Source of the DNA: Pelagibacter sp052048135
GTDB taxonomy: Bacteria > Pseudomonadota > Alphaproteobacteria > Pelagibacterales > Pelagibacteraceae
Reading direction: 5' to 3'
Assembly (NCBI RefSeq): GCF_052048135.1
Contig: NZ_JBNAIM010000002.1
Span: 248,001-312,000, forward strand
DNA length: 64,000 nucleotides
Below are positions 27,010 to 36,285 of this stretch, one piece after another; within the stretch, counting starts at the first letter, position 1, and each line of letters starts with the position of its first letter. The translations under genes were made by a program, and so were the position numbers. The notes beneath the pieces are model-generated. The model was not told the origin of the DNA. It searched no databases and was given only the letters and a program-made list of their open reading frames with translations.

Positions 27010-28175
27010 TGATAACTACTGGAATTTTTTTTAAAAATTTTAAATTAAAAAAAAATCAATTTAATATTCAAAAAAAACTAAAAAGTTTAATTAACGATAA
27101 AGATTTTGTAATTAATTCACTAAGAAATAACTACAAAGATAATTTTAAAAAAAAAAATCTTAAAATTTATAATAATTATAAAGATGTGAGAATTATAGGG
27201 ATGGGTGGATCATCTCTTGGGACACAAGCAATTTATAATTTTTTAAAACATAAAATTAAAAAAAATTTTACTTTTATTAACAATCTATCTCCAGTTAAAA
27301 AAATTAGTAAAAGAAAAAAATATTTAAATTTAATTGTATCTAAATCAGGTAATACGATCGAGACAATTGTTAATTCAAATATCTATGTAAAGAAAAATGA
27401 TAAAAATATATTTATTACAGAAAATAAAAAAAACTATCTTCATGAACTTGCAAAAAAATTAAAAGCAGAAATTATTCACCATAATAACTTCATTGGTGGG
27501 AGATATTCAGTTTTATCAGAAGTTGGAATGCTACCAGCTGAGCTAATGGGGTTAAATTCTAAAAGATTTAGACAATTTAATAATCTTATTAAAAATAAGA
27601 AATATTTGAATGCACTGATTTCAAATGTAAGCGCAATAATTTATTTTATAAAAAAAAAAAAATTTAATTCAGTCATTATAAATTATGATAAAAAATCTGA
27701 AGATTTATTTTCTTGGTACCAACAGTTAGTCGCAGAAAGCTTGGGTAAAAATAAGACAGGTATATTGCCAATATTATCAAATATGCCCAAAGACAATCAT
27801 AGCGTCATGCAACTTTACTTGGATGGATTTAAAAATAATTTTTTTACTTTTTTTTACACACATGAAAATAGTTATTCAAAAATTTTAGGAAAAAATATTT
27901 TACCATCTCATAAATTTATAAGTAAAAACAATATTAGTGAAATTACTTTTTCACAAAAAAAAGCTACAGAAAAAGTTTTTAATTTGAAGAATATTCCATT
28001 TAGAAGTTTTGAGATTAAAAAAAGAGATGAAAAAACATTGGGTGAATTGTTTTGTTTTTTTATTTTAGAAACAATTTTAATCGGTAGAGCTCTCAAAGTT
28101 AATCCTTATAATCAACCTGCTGTCGAACTTATAAAAAAAGAAACCAAAAAACTGTTAATTCAAAGTCCCAAATAA
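27009..28175 (+). CDS. pgi: Glucose-6-phosphate isomerase-like (SIS-domain) enzyme
   Basis: Interconverts glucose-6-P and fructose-6-P. GMGGSSLGTQAIYNFL near residue 64 and IVSKSGNTIETI near residue 108 are the phosphosugar-binding loops, VAESLGKNKTG (near residue 240) matches the family's second signature, and a C-terminal helix ends with NPYNQPAVELIKK. At 388 residues it is shorter than enterobacterial Pgi (about 550), nearer the compact bacterial forms. The gene contains long A-runs, including 13 A at 27650-27662. It overlaps rsmD by 21 bases at the 3' end. Confidence 0.85.
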   Translation: MITTGIFFKNFKLKKNQFNIQKKLKSLINDKDFVINSLRNNYKDNFKKKNLKIYNNYKDVRIIGMGGSSLGTQAIYNFLKHKIKKNFTFINNLSPVKKISKRKKYLNLIVSKSGNTIETIVNSNIYVKKNDKNIFITENKKNYLHELAKKLKAEIIHHNNFIGGRYSVLSEVGMLPAELMGLNSKRFRQFNNLIKNKKYLNALISNVSAIIYFIKKKKFNSVIINYDKKSEDLFSWYQQLVAESLGKNKTGILPILSNMPKDNHSVMQLYLDGFKNNFFTFFYTHENSYSKILGKNILPSHKFISKNNISEITFSQKKATEKVFNLKNIPFRSFEIKKRDEKTLGELFCFFILETILIGRALKVNPYNQPAVELIKKETKKLLIQSPK

Positions 28176-28718
28176 AATTTTAGATATACCATATTGTCTT
28201 TGTTCTAAAATTTTAAAATTTTTAGAGAATTGATCTTTCTCCTTTTTGTGTCTGTGAATAATTAGTAAACCATTATTTTTTAGAATCTTATTATCATAGA
28301 TATTATCTATCAAACTATTCAATTTCTTTTCTTTATATGGTGGATCTAAAAATATTATATCGAACTTTTTAAGGATTATTTCAAAGTTGAAATTTGATAA
28401 TAAATTTTGATCAATCACTTCATATTTATTGGTAATTTTTAGATTAGATAGATTTTTTTTCAAAATTGGTAAGACACCACTGTAATTTTCAACAAAAGTG
28501 ACATGTTCAGCTCCTCTTGATAAGCATTCTATGCCAAATGATCCAACACCTGAAAATAAGTCTAAAACTATAGAATTTTCTATATTTACTTTAAATTTAT
28601 TTGAATGATTTAACACATTAAAAATAGATTCTTTTGTTAAATCCTTTAGCGGTCTTGTCTCTTTATCTTTTGGAACTAAAATTTTTTTTCCTTTAAAATA
28701 CCCACCAATTATTCTCAT
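28155..28718 (-). CDS. rsmD: 16S rRNA (guanine-966-N2)-methyltransferase
   Basis: Methylates G966 in the small subunit rRNA with SAM. The 187-residue protein has the RsmD N-terminus MRIIGGYFKGKKI, RPLKDLTKESIFNVL, SAM motif LDLFSGVGSFGIECLSRGA (near residues 53-71) and the catalytic FLDPPY (near 125). It overlaps purD upstream by four bases and the convergent pgi by 21 bases. Confidence 0.95.
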   Translation of the reverse strand: MRIIGGYFKGKKILVPKDKETRPLKDLTKESIFNVLNHSNKFKVNIENSIVLDLFSGVGSFGIECLSRGAEHVTFVENYSGVLPILKKNLSNLKITNKYEVIDQNLLSNFNFEIILKKFDIIFLDPPYKEKKLNSLIDNIYDNKILKNNGLLIIHRHKKEKDQFSKNFKILEQRQYGISKILFGTLN

Positions 28719-29980
28719 TTATCAATTACTTTAAAACCAATATCTTTTCTAAAAAAACCATCTTCCCAGTTTAAGTTATTTATCTGTTTATGAATTTTGT
28801 TTCTAGCTTTTGCAAAACTATCTGATAGTGAGACAAAATTTAATACTCGTCCTCCAGTTGCTAAAATATGAGTATCTTTTTTTATGGTTCCAGCATGAAA
28901 CAAATAATCATCAGTCTCAAGATTCAAATTATTTAAATTTTTTATTATTACATTTTTTTTGTATTTATCTGGATAACCTTTTGAACATAAAACAACACAC
29001 AAACTTTTTTTTTTATTCCATTGAATTTTTATTTTATCTAAATTACTTTCGCAGCATGCGTTTAGTATTTCATAAAGATCACTTTCTAATTTAGGAAGTA
29101 AAGTTTGACATTCTGGATCTCCCATTCTTACGTTATATTCAATTAAGTACGGTTCATTATTATTTATCATCAATCCAGCATACAAAAAACCTTTATAGTG
29201 AGTTTTTAAATCTCTTATGGCCTTAAGAGTTGGATTTATGATCTTGTTTAAAATTTTTTTTTCCAATTCTTGACTAATTAATCTTGACGGAGAATATGCA
29301 CCCATTCCACCTGTATTTTTTCCCTTGTCACCCTCTAAAACTCTTTTATGATCTTGTGCTGTGCCAAAGCTTTGAAAACTTGAACCATCGGTAATTATAA
29401 AAAAACTCATTTCCTCACCTTTTAAAAATTCTTCAATAAGAACATTTTCCGCTTTCCCAAATTTACCTTCAAAAATTTCTTTGACTGCCTGGTTTGATTG
29501 ATCTTTATTTTCACAAATATAAACACCTTTACCAGCAGCTAAATTATCTGCTTTAATCACTATTGGATGATTTGATTTATCTAAAAAAATATTTGCCTCA
29601 ATTTTATTTTTAAAAATTCCAAAATTTGCTGTAGGAATATTGTATTTCTTACATATTTCTTTTGTAAAAATTTTGGAGCCTTCCAATTTAGAAGCTATTT
29701 TATTTGGTCCAAATACTTTTATATTATAACTTTCAAGATAATCAGTTATTCCATCTACCAACGGTTTTTCTGGGCCAACAATTACAAGATCTATTTTCTT
29801 TTCTAAAATGAAATCTTTTATTTTTTCAAATTCATCAAAATTTATATCTATGTTTTCAGCTATTTTTGAAGTACCTGCATTTCCAGGAAAACAATAAATT
29901 TTATTTATTTTTTTTGATTTATTTATTGAGTGACAAATTGCGTGTTCTCGTCCTCCACTTCCAATAATACCAACTTTCAT
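28715..29980 (-). CDS. purD: Phosphoribosylamine-glycine ligase
   Basis: Second step of purine synthesis, joining glycine to phosphoribosylamine with ATP. The 421-residue ATP-grasp protein has GSGGREHAI (residues 7-15), LVIVGPEKPLVDGI (near 64), KADNLAAGKGV (near 142) and the hallmark HKRVLEGDKGKNTGGMGAYSP (near 211). Length matches the family. It starts 21 bases from the divergent DUF2093 gene. Confidence 0.98.
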   Translation of the reverse strand: MKVGIIGSGGREHAICHSINKSKKINKIYCFPGNAGTSKIAENIDINFDEFEKIKDFILEKKIDLVIVGPEKPLVDGITDYLESYNIKVFGPNKIASKLEGSKIFTKEICKKYNIPTANFGIFKNKIEANIFLDKSNHPIVIKADNLAAGKGVYICENKDQSNQAVKEIFEGKFGKAENVLIEEFLKGEEMSFFIITDGSSFQSFGTAQDHKRVLEGDKGKNTGGMGAYSPSRLISQELEKKILNKIINPTLKAIRDLKTHYKGFLYAGLMINNNEPYLIEYNVRMGDPECQTLLPKLESDLYEILNACCESNLDKIKIQWNKKKSLCVVLCSKGYPDKYKKNVIIKNLNNLNLETDDYLFHAGTIKKDTHILATGGRVLNFVSLSDSFAKARNKIHKQINNLNWEDGFFRKDIGFKVIDK

Positions 29981-30001
29981 ATATAAACATATAAACTATA
30001 A

Positions 30002-30199
30002 ATGAATAAAAAATTAGCAAAATTAAAATATTTACCAAATAATTTTCAAGTAATTGAACCAGGTGACTATGTTATTTGTGCAGTTTCTGGAAAATCAATT
30101 AGTCTTGAAAATCTAAATTATTGGAATGTTGATTTACAAGAGCCTTATTATTCATACATTGAGGCTTCTATAAAAAGAGAGGAATTAGATAAAAAATAG
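30002..30199 (+). CDS. DUF2093 small protein
   Basis: A 65-residue soluble protein whose core, LKYLPNNFQVIEPGDYVICAVSGKSISLENLNYWNVDLQEPY, is the DUF2093 pattern. DUF2093 is short, restricted mainly to alphaproteobacteria and has no known role. The gene sits between divergent purD (21 bases) and convergent lpxL (2 bases). No membrane segment or signal is seen. Confidence 0.8.
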   Translation: MNKKLAKLKYLPNNFQVIEPGDYVICAVSGKSISLENLNYWNVDLQEPYYSYIEASIKREELDKK

Positions 30200-30201
30200 A
30201 A

Positions 30202-31062
30202 TTATTTCCAACGATTATGTGTCCAGATCCAACTTTTTGGATCGTTTAATATCATATTTTCAAGTATCTCATTTAATCTATCAGTAATATTCATTATTGA
30301 ATCTTCTTTAGAGAAATTAATTGGTTCAAAAACTTTCATTTTAAACTTTATGTTTTCATATCTTTCAATAAAAATTGGAACAACAGGGATTTCAAATTTT
30401 TTGATTAATTGAGCTGGGATGGTAGTTGTAAACGCTTTTTCACCAAAGAAATTTGATTTTATTCCTTGAGAGACCCTTTGATCAATCATTAGTGCTGTAG
30501 AGTATCCTTGATAATTTAATCTCATTAATTCTTTTAATCCACCTATACCTTTTTTAATTTGATTTTTACAAATATATCTAATTCTTATTTTTTCCATAAT
30601 ACTGTTTAAAAAAATATTATTTAAAGGTCTATAGATTGCTGCAATATTTAAACCTAATTTATCAATTTGCATTGCCATCAATTCAAAATTACTAAAATGT
30701 CCTGAAATAAAAATCACTTTTTGATTATTATCTTTTATTTTATTGAGAATTTCCTCTCCATCAATAGTAATATTCTTATCAAGAAACCCTTTTCTAAAAT
30801 TTTTTAAAAACATATATTCCGCAAAAACTCTTCCATAGTTATTCCACATTGATGATTTAAGTTTGTTTAATCTTTCCTTATCTATATTTGGAAATGCTCT
30901 TTTTATATTTTTATTAATTATTTCTTTTGATCTAAAAAAAGGGCCAATTAATTGAAATAATTTTCCTCCAAGAAAAGATGAAATTTTTACACCTAAAATT
31001 TTAAAAATAAAAAAAATTATAATAATTAATATAAATTGAAAAAAATATTTTAATTTATTCAT
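30202..31062 (-). CDS. lpxL: Lipid A acyltransferase, LpxL/HtrB family
   Basis: Adds a secondary acyl chain to lipid A at the inner membrane. The 286-residue protein has an N-terminal membrane anchor (about 6-26), the catalytic HX4E-type motif GHFSNFELMA (near residues 141-150) and YSTALMIDQRVSQGI near residue 193, plus the late SWIWTHNRWK. It is the last gene of the leftward ubiA-msbA-waaA-lpxK-lpxL series and overlaps lpxK by eight bases. Confidence 0.92.
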   Translation of the reverse strand: MNKLKYFFQFILIIIIFFIFKILGVKISSFLGGKLFQLIGPFFRSKEIINKNIKRAFPNIDKERLNKLKSSMWNNYGRVFAEYMFLKNFRKGFLDKNITIDGEEILNKIKDNNQKVIFISGHFSNFELMAMQIDKLGLNIAAIYRPLNNIFLNSIMEKIRIRYICKNQIKKGIGGLKELMRLNYQGYSTALMIDQRVSQGIKSNFFGEKAFTTTIPAQLIKKFEIPVVPIFIERYENIKFKMKVFEPINFSKEDSIMNITDRLNEILENMILNDPKSWIWTHNRWK

Positions 31063-31996
31063 AAAGTTTTGATATATCTCTCACAAATTTTTTTTCATCT
31101 AATAATTCTAGATTAACTTTTATATATTTTACATCATCATATTTATTTTCTTTTAATCTCATAAAATCCTTTTCTGTTGTAATAATCTTACAATCCAATT
31201 CTTTTGAGATAGAAATAATATTATCAATATCCTTTTTTGAATATTTATAATGATCTGGAAATTCAATATCTTTTATAATTTTAAATTTATTAATTTTAAG
31301 CATCGATATGAAAGTTTCATGATTACCAATTCCAGAAAATGCTAAAAAATTATCATTTAAGTTAAATTCACTTAAATTTTTAGCAACATATATACCTTGA
31401 TAAATGTTTATATTTGGATCAATATTAAGTATAAATTTTTTCATTTCTTCTAAATTTTCATTATTTCCGTTTAGAAATACATTCTTATATTTTTTAATAT
31501 TTTTTATATTTTCTCTTAAAGGTCCAGATGGGATTGTAAGTCCATTTCCGATCCAATTGATATTATTAAAACAGACAATATTAAAATCACAATTAATAGA
31601 CGGATCTTGTAGTCCATCATCAAGAATTGCAAGTTTGTATCCTTCGCTAATAGCTCTTTCTAAAGAGTCTGCTCTTTTTTTATTTTTAAAAAGTTTGCCA
31701 TTATTTTCTAATATATTTTGCTCGTCTATTTGATCTCGGTAAAATTTTTTTACAAAACATGTTTTAATTTTATTTTTATTTAAAATTTCATTTATTTTTA
31801 GACTCAATGAGGTTTTTCCAGTACCCCCAATGTAAATATTACCTACACAAATTGTTTTGATTGATGAATATTTTTTTTTTGGATTAATAGTTTTGAGTAA
31901 GTTAACAATTTCAATTAAGATAGATATTGGCCAAAGTATATATGAAATTACATTTGGTTTTTTATAATCCCAAAATTTGGGTTTTTTAAGTATCAT
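31055..31996 (-). CDS. lpxK: Tetraacyldisaccharide 4'-kinase
   Basis: Phosphorylates the lipid A precursor at the 4' position. The 313-residue membrane-associated P-loop kinase has GNIYIGGTGKTSLSLK (Walker A, near residues 52-67), an early KPKFWDYKKPNVISYILWPIS membrane-proximal segment, and AILDDGLQDPSI (near residue 125), the conserved acidic motif. It overlaps both waaA (11 bases) and lpxL. Confidence 0.94.
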   Translation of the reverse strand: MILKKPKFWDYKKPNVISYILWPISILIEIVNLLKTINPKKKYSSIKTICVGNIYIGGTGKTSLSLKINEILNKNKIKTCFVKKFYRDQIDEQNILENNGKLFKNKKRADSLERAISEGYKLAILDDGLQDPSINCDFNIVCFNNINWIGNGLTIPSGPLRENIKNIKKYKNVFLNGNNENLEEMKKFILNIDPNINIYQGIYVAKNLSEFNLNDNFLAFSGIGNHETFISMLKINKFKIIKDIEFPDHYKYSKKDIDNIISISKELDCKIITTEKDFMRLKENKYDDVKYIKVNLELLDEKKFVRDISKLYE

Positions 31997-33227
31997 TATT
32001 TATTGATTTATCTAATTCATTTAAGGTATTTTTAAGAATACTATCTCCAAGAAATTTCATTTTTTGTACTTTTTTCATATTTTTTTTAAATATAATTGAA
32101 TTTGCACATTGCAATGGAGTTTTTACCTTATGTGATATTTTTAATAGACTCAAATAACGATAAACTTCTTTAAAATTACCAACATCAGGACCATGCAATA
32201 TTTTAGCTCCAAATCGAGCTGGCTCTAATGGATTTTGACCACCTTTTTTTATTATTGAGCCTCCCAAAAAGACTGAGGTAGCAATCTTATAAAATTTTCT
32301 AGATTCTCCAAAGGTATCAACGATAAAGATATCAGTATTAATTAATTTTTTCTTTTTTGAACTTCTTGTAATTACGTTAAGGTTAAGTTTTTTAATTTGA
32401 TCAACTATTTCTGGAACTCTATTGATATGTCTCGGTATTATAATTGAAATTAAATTTTTAATTTTCTTTTTTAGTAGAATATGAGTTTTTACTGCAAAGA
32501 TTTCTTCTGTATCATGAGTGCTTGCAGCAATAAAGACTTTATACTTTTTAAATTGAGAAAATAATTTTTGGTCAATTTGAGTATTTTGTGAGACATCATC
32601 AATATATTTTAAATTTCCAATTACCTTAATTTTTTTTAATCCAATTTTTTGAAAAAAATTTTTTGTTTCTTTATTTTGGGGATATGCAATATCAATTAAG
32701 TTAAAAATTGAATTTGAAAAACTTTTTAATTTTGACCAACGATTAAATGACTTATTTGTAATCCTTGCATTTAATAGAATTAAAGGAATATTTTTTTTTT
32801 TAATTGATTTAAACATACTAGGCCAAATTTCTGATTCTAAAAAAATAGCAATATTGGGTTTCCAATAATCTAAAAATTTATTTGAAAAGAAAAAATAATC
32901 GATAGGATAAAATTGATGAATTACTTTTTTAAACTTAATTCCCCCCAAAACGTTTGATGAACTTAATGTACTAGATGTGATTAAAATCTTACTAATAGAT
33001 TTATCATTATCGTACTTTTTAATTATTGGTATTATACTCAGTATTTCACCCACACTTGCACCATGAAACCAAATAAGTTTACCAGGACCTCTTTTTTTTG
33101 AAAAAAAACAAAATTTTTCTTTTATGCTTTTTCTATTTTCTTTACCTTTGAGAATTCTATGAGTTATAATTATAGGTGCAAGTAATAGTATTATTAGAAT
33201 TAATAATTGGTAAATAAAAAAAATCAT
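31986..33227 (-). CDS. waaA: 3-deoxy-D-manno-octulosonic acid (Kdo) transferase
   Basis: Transfers Kdo to lipid A. The 413-residue protein has an N-terminal membrane anchor, the WFHGASVGEILSIIPII motif (near residues 54-70) with the Glu used as base, and the C-terminal GT-B donor-site segment GGSIIKKGGQNPLEPARFG (near residue 325). Length and layout match WaaA/KdtA. It abuts msbA with a 1-base overlap. Confidence 0.95.
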   Translation of the reverse strand: MIFFIYQLLILIILLLAPIIITHRILKGKENRKSIKEKFCFFSKKRGPGKLIWFHGASVGEILSIIPIIKKYDNDKSISKILITSSTLSSSNVLGGIKFKKVIHQFYPIDYFFFSNKFLDYWKPNIAIFLESEIWPSMFKSIKKKNIPLILLNARITNKSFNRWSKLKSFSNSIFNLIDIAYPQNKETKNFFQKIGLKKIKVIGNLKYIDDVSQNTQIDQKLFSQFKKYKVFIAASTHDTEEIFAVKTHILLKKKIKNLISIIIPRHINRVPEIVDQIKKLNLNVITRSSKKKKLINTDIFIVDTFGESRKFYKIATSVFLGGSIIKKGGQNPLEPARFGAKILHGPDVGNFKEVYRYLSLLKISHKVKTPLQCANSIIFKKNMKKVQKMKFLGDSILKNTLNELDKSINNDT

Positions 33228-34963
33228 TATCTTTTAATTTGTTTATCATGAAAGTTCTTATAAATTTCAGATTTCTTTAGTAATTCTTGATGTTTCCCAT
33301 TATCAACTATTCTTCCAGAATCTATGAGATAAATATTATTTGAATTTAAAATTGTTGATAATCTGTGTGCTATTACAATTGTAGTTCTATTTTCTGTTAA
33401 AATTTTTAACGCTTCTTGAATTTTTGTTTCAGTTTCAGAGTCTAGAGATGATGTTGCTTCATCTAAAAGAATTATAGAGCTTTTTTTAAGCATAGCTCTT
33501 GCAATAGAAATCCTTTGTTTTTCTCCTCCTGATAGTCTAACTCCATTTTCACCAATTAAAGTTTCATATTTATTTGGTAATTTATTTATAAATTCATCAG
33601 AATGTGAAAGTTTTGCAGCCTCATAAACTTCTTCATCAGAAGCGTCTAAATTAGCATATTTTATATTATTTTTGATTGTGTCATCAAATAAAGTTGTTTC
33701 TTGGCTCACTAATGAGATATTTTTTCTAAGAGTATCAATTGTACAATCATAAATAGACTGATTATCTATTTTTATATCACCTGTTGCACGATCATAAAAT
33801 CTTGGGATTAAATTCAAAATAGTAGATTTTCCAGATCCACTATGACCCACGAGAGAAGTCATTTTTCCACCTTCAAAAATCAAGTTAACATTTTTTAAAA
33901 CTACTCCATCTGATCTATTATAGCTAAAATTTACATCTTTAAATTCGATGTGGGCATTTTTGATATCAAGTTTTTTTGCATCAGATTTATCATTAATAAA
34001 AATTTCAGTATCAACAACTGATAAAATTCTAGATGCTGCAGAAAGACCTTGATTAAGAATGACATTTAAAGTCGATAAAGATCTTACAGGTTGATAAGCT
34101 AACATCATTGCAGCAAGAAATGAAAAAAAATTATTAACACTTAGTTCGTCTCGCGCAATTAATTTTCCTGAATAAAAGATCAAAATTGCAATCATAATTC
34201 CAGTTAATACTTCCATTATTGGAGAAATTCTAACTATTACATGTCCAATTTTTTTATTTTTTTCTTTAAGTTGATTTAAATAACTATCAGCTCTATTTGA
34301 TTCGTATTTTTCTTTTTGAAAAATTTTTGTCAGTCTGTGATTTTTAAACAATTCAACAAGATACTTTGTTAAGAAACTAGATTTTTCTTGGGCTTGTGTT
34401 GTAACTTTACCCATTCTTTTTCCTAAACTTCTTGCAGCAGTACTTGCTATTGGTATCAAAACTATTGCTATAAGAGAAAGTTTCCAATTTTGTAAAAACA
34501 TTACCGTAAGTAGTCCAATTAAGGTTAGACTGTCTTTAAAAAGATTAAGTATTCCATGGCTAAGAAGGTTTGTAATGTGCATAACATCATAAGTAAGATT
34601 AGAAATAAACTTTCCAGAGTGTTTTTCATCAATTGACTGAGTATCTGCTCGAATTAAAGTATTTAACATGTCAAATTGAAGTTTCTTTTTAATATCTTCC
34701 CCAACATTAATCATGATAATTTTTGCAAGATAAAGGGAGACACCTTTCGTTGTAAAAGCAATAACTATTAGTATTGGAATGATCATTAATAAAGTTTGAT
34801 CTTTTTCAATAAATATTTTTTCAATGGCTGGATCCAAAAGCCATGCAATAGAAGAAGTACTTGCGGCAACTAAAAGAGAAAAAAATACAGCTATAAAAAT
34901 TTGTTTAACATATTTTTTTGTGTATTCTCTAAAAAGTCTTTTAAGAGTTATAGTTTTATTCAT
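33227..34963 (-). CDS. msbA: Lipid A export ABC transporter MsbA-like
   Basis: Flips the lipid A core across the inner membrane as a homodimer. The 578-residue half-transporter has six transmembrane helices in residues 1-310 and an ATPase domain with Walker A GHSGSGKST (near 372-380), signature LSGGEKQRIS, Walker B SIILLDEATSSLD and the switch His in AHRLST. Placement between waaA and ubiA within the lipid A gene series supports MsbA over a drug exporter. Confidence 0.9.
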   Translation of the reverse strand: MNKTITLKRLFREYTKKYVKQIFIAVFFSLLVAASTSSIAWLLDPAIEKIFIEKDQTLLMIIPILIVIAFTTKGVSLYLAKIIMINVGEDIKKKLQFDMLNTLIRADTQSIDEKHSGKFISNLTYDVMHITNLLSHGILNLFKDSLTLIGLLTVMFLQNWKLSLIAIVLIPIASTAARSLGKRMGKVTTQAQEKSSFLTKYLVELFKNHRLTKIFQKEKYESNRADSYLNQLKEKNKKIGHVIVRISPIMEVLTGIMIAILIFYSGKLIARDELSVNNFFSFLAAMMLAYQPVRSLSTLNVILNQGLSAASRILSVVDTEIFINDKSDAKKLDIKNAHIEFKDVNFSYNRSDGVVLKNVNLIFEGGKMTSLVGHSGSGKSTILNLIPRFYDRATGDIKIDNQSIYDCTIDTLRKNISLVSQETTLFDDTIKNNIKYANLDASDEEVYEAAKLSHSDEFINKLPNKYETLIGENGVRLSGGEKQRISIARAMLKKSSIILLDEATSSLDSETETKIQEALKILTENRTTIVIAHRLSTILNSNNIYLIDSGRIVDNGKHQELLKKSEIYKNFHDKQIKR

Positions 34964-35829
34964 TAAAAAATTTTGCCAATTAGAATGTTTATAAAGATTA
35001 TTAATCCTAAATAATTATTGCTCTTAAATATTTTTAAACAAGTACTTGTGTTATTTAAATCAAAACATTTGATTTGAAACAAAAACAATTGAGCTGCAGG
35101 AATAATTAAAAATAAAAAGTAGAGAAAATTAAAATCCATTAGATAACCTCCAATGACTAATAAAGATATTAATATTGAGTAACATATAATTAAAAAAGTT
35201 TTAGCTGTTCCTTTAAACTTTATCGAAGTTGATTTTAATCCAATAATTTCATCATCTTTTATATCTTGGTATCCATAAATTGTGTCGTATCCTAGTGTCC
35301 AAAATATGGCCCCTAAATAAAAAATTATTGGAATGATATTTATACTTTCTGTTATTGACGTCCAACCAAGAATTAAACCATAATTAAAAGTAATACCTAA
35401 GAAAAGTTGGGGCCAATAAGTATATCTTTTCATTAAAGGATAAGTGAATGCCAAAGGCATTGATGCTAATGCTGCCAAGATTGTAAAATAATTAAAATTT
35501 ATAAGAACCAGAAACGCTAATCCACATAAAAAAGCTGCATAGATTAAACCCCTTGATACTGAAATTTTTTTTGATGCAATTGGTCGATTCTTAGTTCGTG
35601 AAACTTGGCTATCAAATTTTCTATCAAGGATATCATTTATTATACATCCTGCTGATCTCATTAGAACTGAGCCTAGAAAAAAAAGTAAAAGATAAAATAA
35701 ATAATTATTTAAATTTTGAGAAAAATCATAAATTAGAGTTAAACCCCATGCGCATGGCCAAAAAAGCAACATATATCCAATTGGCTTTTTTAGTCTAGTA
35801 AGTTCAATAAATAAGATAAATTGGTTCAT
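34963..35829 (-). CDS. ubiA: 4-hydroxybenzoate polyprenyltransferase
   Basis: Attaches the polyprenyl tail in ubiquinone synthesis. The 288-residue protein has eight or nine hydrophobic segments and the two Asp-rich prenyl-diphosphate sites: NDILDRKFDSQVSRTKNRP (residues 65-83) and DTIYGYQDIKDDE (near 187). The LKKPIGYMLLFWPCAWGL start is characteristic of UbiA. It is the first gene of the leftward lipid series and shares one base with msbA. Confidence 0.95.
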   Translation of the reverse strand: MNQFILFIELTRLKKPIGYMLLFWPCAWGLTLIYDFSQNLNNYLFYLLLFFLGSVLMRSAGCIINDILDRKFDSQVSRTKNRPIASKKISVSRGLIYAAFLCGLAFLVLINFNYFTILAALASMPLAFTYPLMKRYTYWPQLFLGITFNYGLILGWTSITESINIIPIIFYLGAIFWTLGYDTIYGYQDIKDDEIIGLKSTSIKFKGTAKTFLIICYSILISLLVIGGYLMDFNFLYFLFLIIPAAQLFLFQIKCFDLNNTSTCLKIFKSNNYLGLIIFINILIGKIF

Positions 35830-35880
35830 AAAATTTACTTGTAAATAACAAAGGCAAGATTGATAATCAAATTGATTCGT

Positions 35881-36285
35881 ATGAATATAGATTACACAGT
35901 CACAGCTTTGATGTTTCCAGCTATTCCTCTATTAATGAGCGTTTATAGCAACAGATTTCATACCTTAAGTAAGTTAATTAGAGAATTACATGATGAACAT
36001 GTTTATGAAAAACATATACCTCCTGAATGGAAAAAGCAGTTTATTAATTTAAGTGGAAGAATAACACTTTTGAGATGGACTATTATGTTTGCTGCTTTTG
36101 GTTTCTTATTCAACATGCTTACAGTTCTTGGACTTTATTTAAACGAAGTTTTTATTGCTAGATTAATTTTTGGATCTTGTTGTTTATCTATGATTATATC
36201 TATATTATTTTTTATAAGAGAAATTCACTTATCAACTAATGCTTTAAAACTTCATATGTCAGATATGGATGTTGATGTTGATTAA
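35881..36285 (+). CDS. DUF2721 membrane protein
   Basis: About 134 residues with three hydrophobic segments: residues ~5-22 (ALMFPAIPLLM), ~60-88 and ~95-115. Between the first two lies an amphipathic region with NRFHTLSKLIRELHDEHVYE, a pattern I associate with DUF2721. The ATG at 35881 is preferred to an upstream TTG. It is divergent from ubiA, and its TAA interlocks with the qor stop. Function is unknown. Confidence 0.75.
   Translation: MNIDYTVTALMFPAIPLLMSVYSNRFHTLSKLIRELHDEHVYEKHIPPEWKKQFINLSGRITLLRWTIMFAAFGFLFNMLTVLGLYLNEVFIARLIFGSCCLSMIISILFFIREIHLSTNALKLHMSDMDVDVD

Noticed and set aside
27009..28175. pgi as a frameshifted or truncated pseudogene
   Set aside because: The short length and long A-runs suggested it, but both sugar-phosphate loops and the C-terminal helix are in one open frame and it overlaps its neighbours normally.
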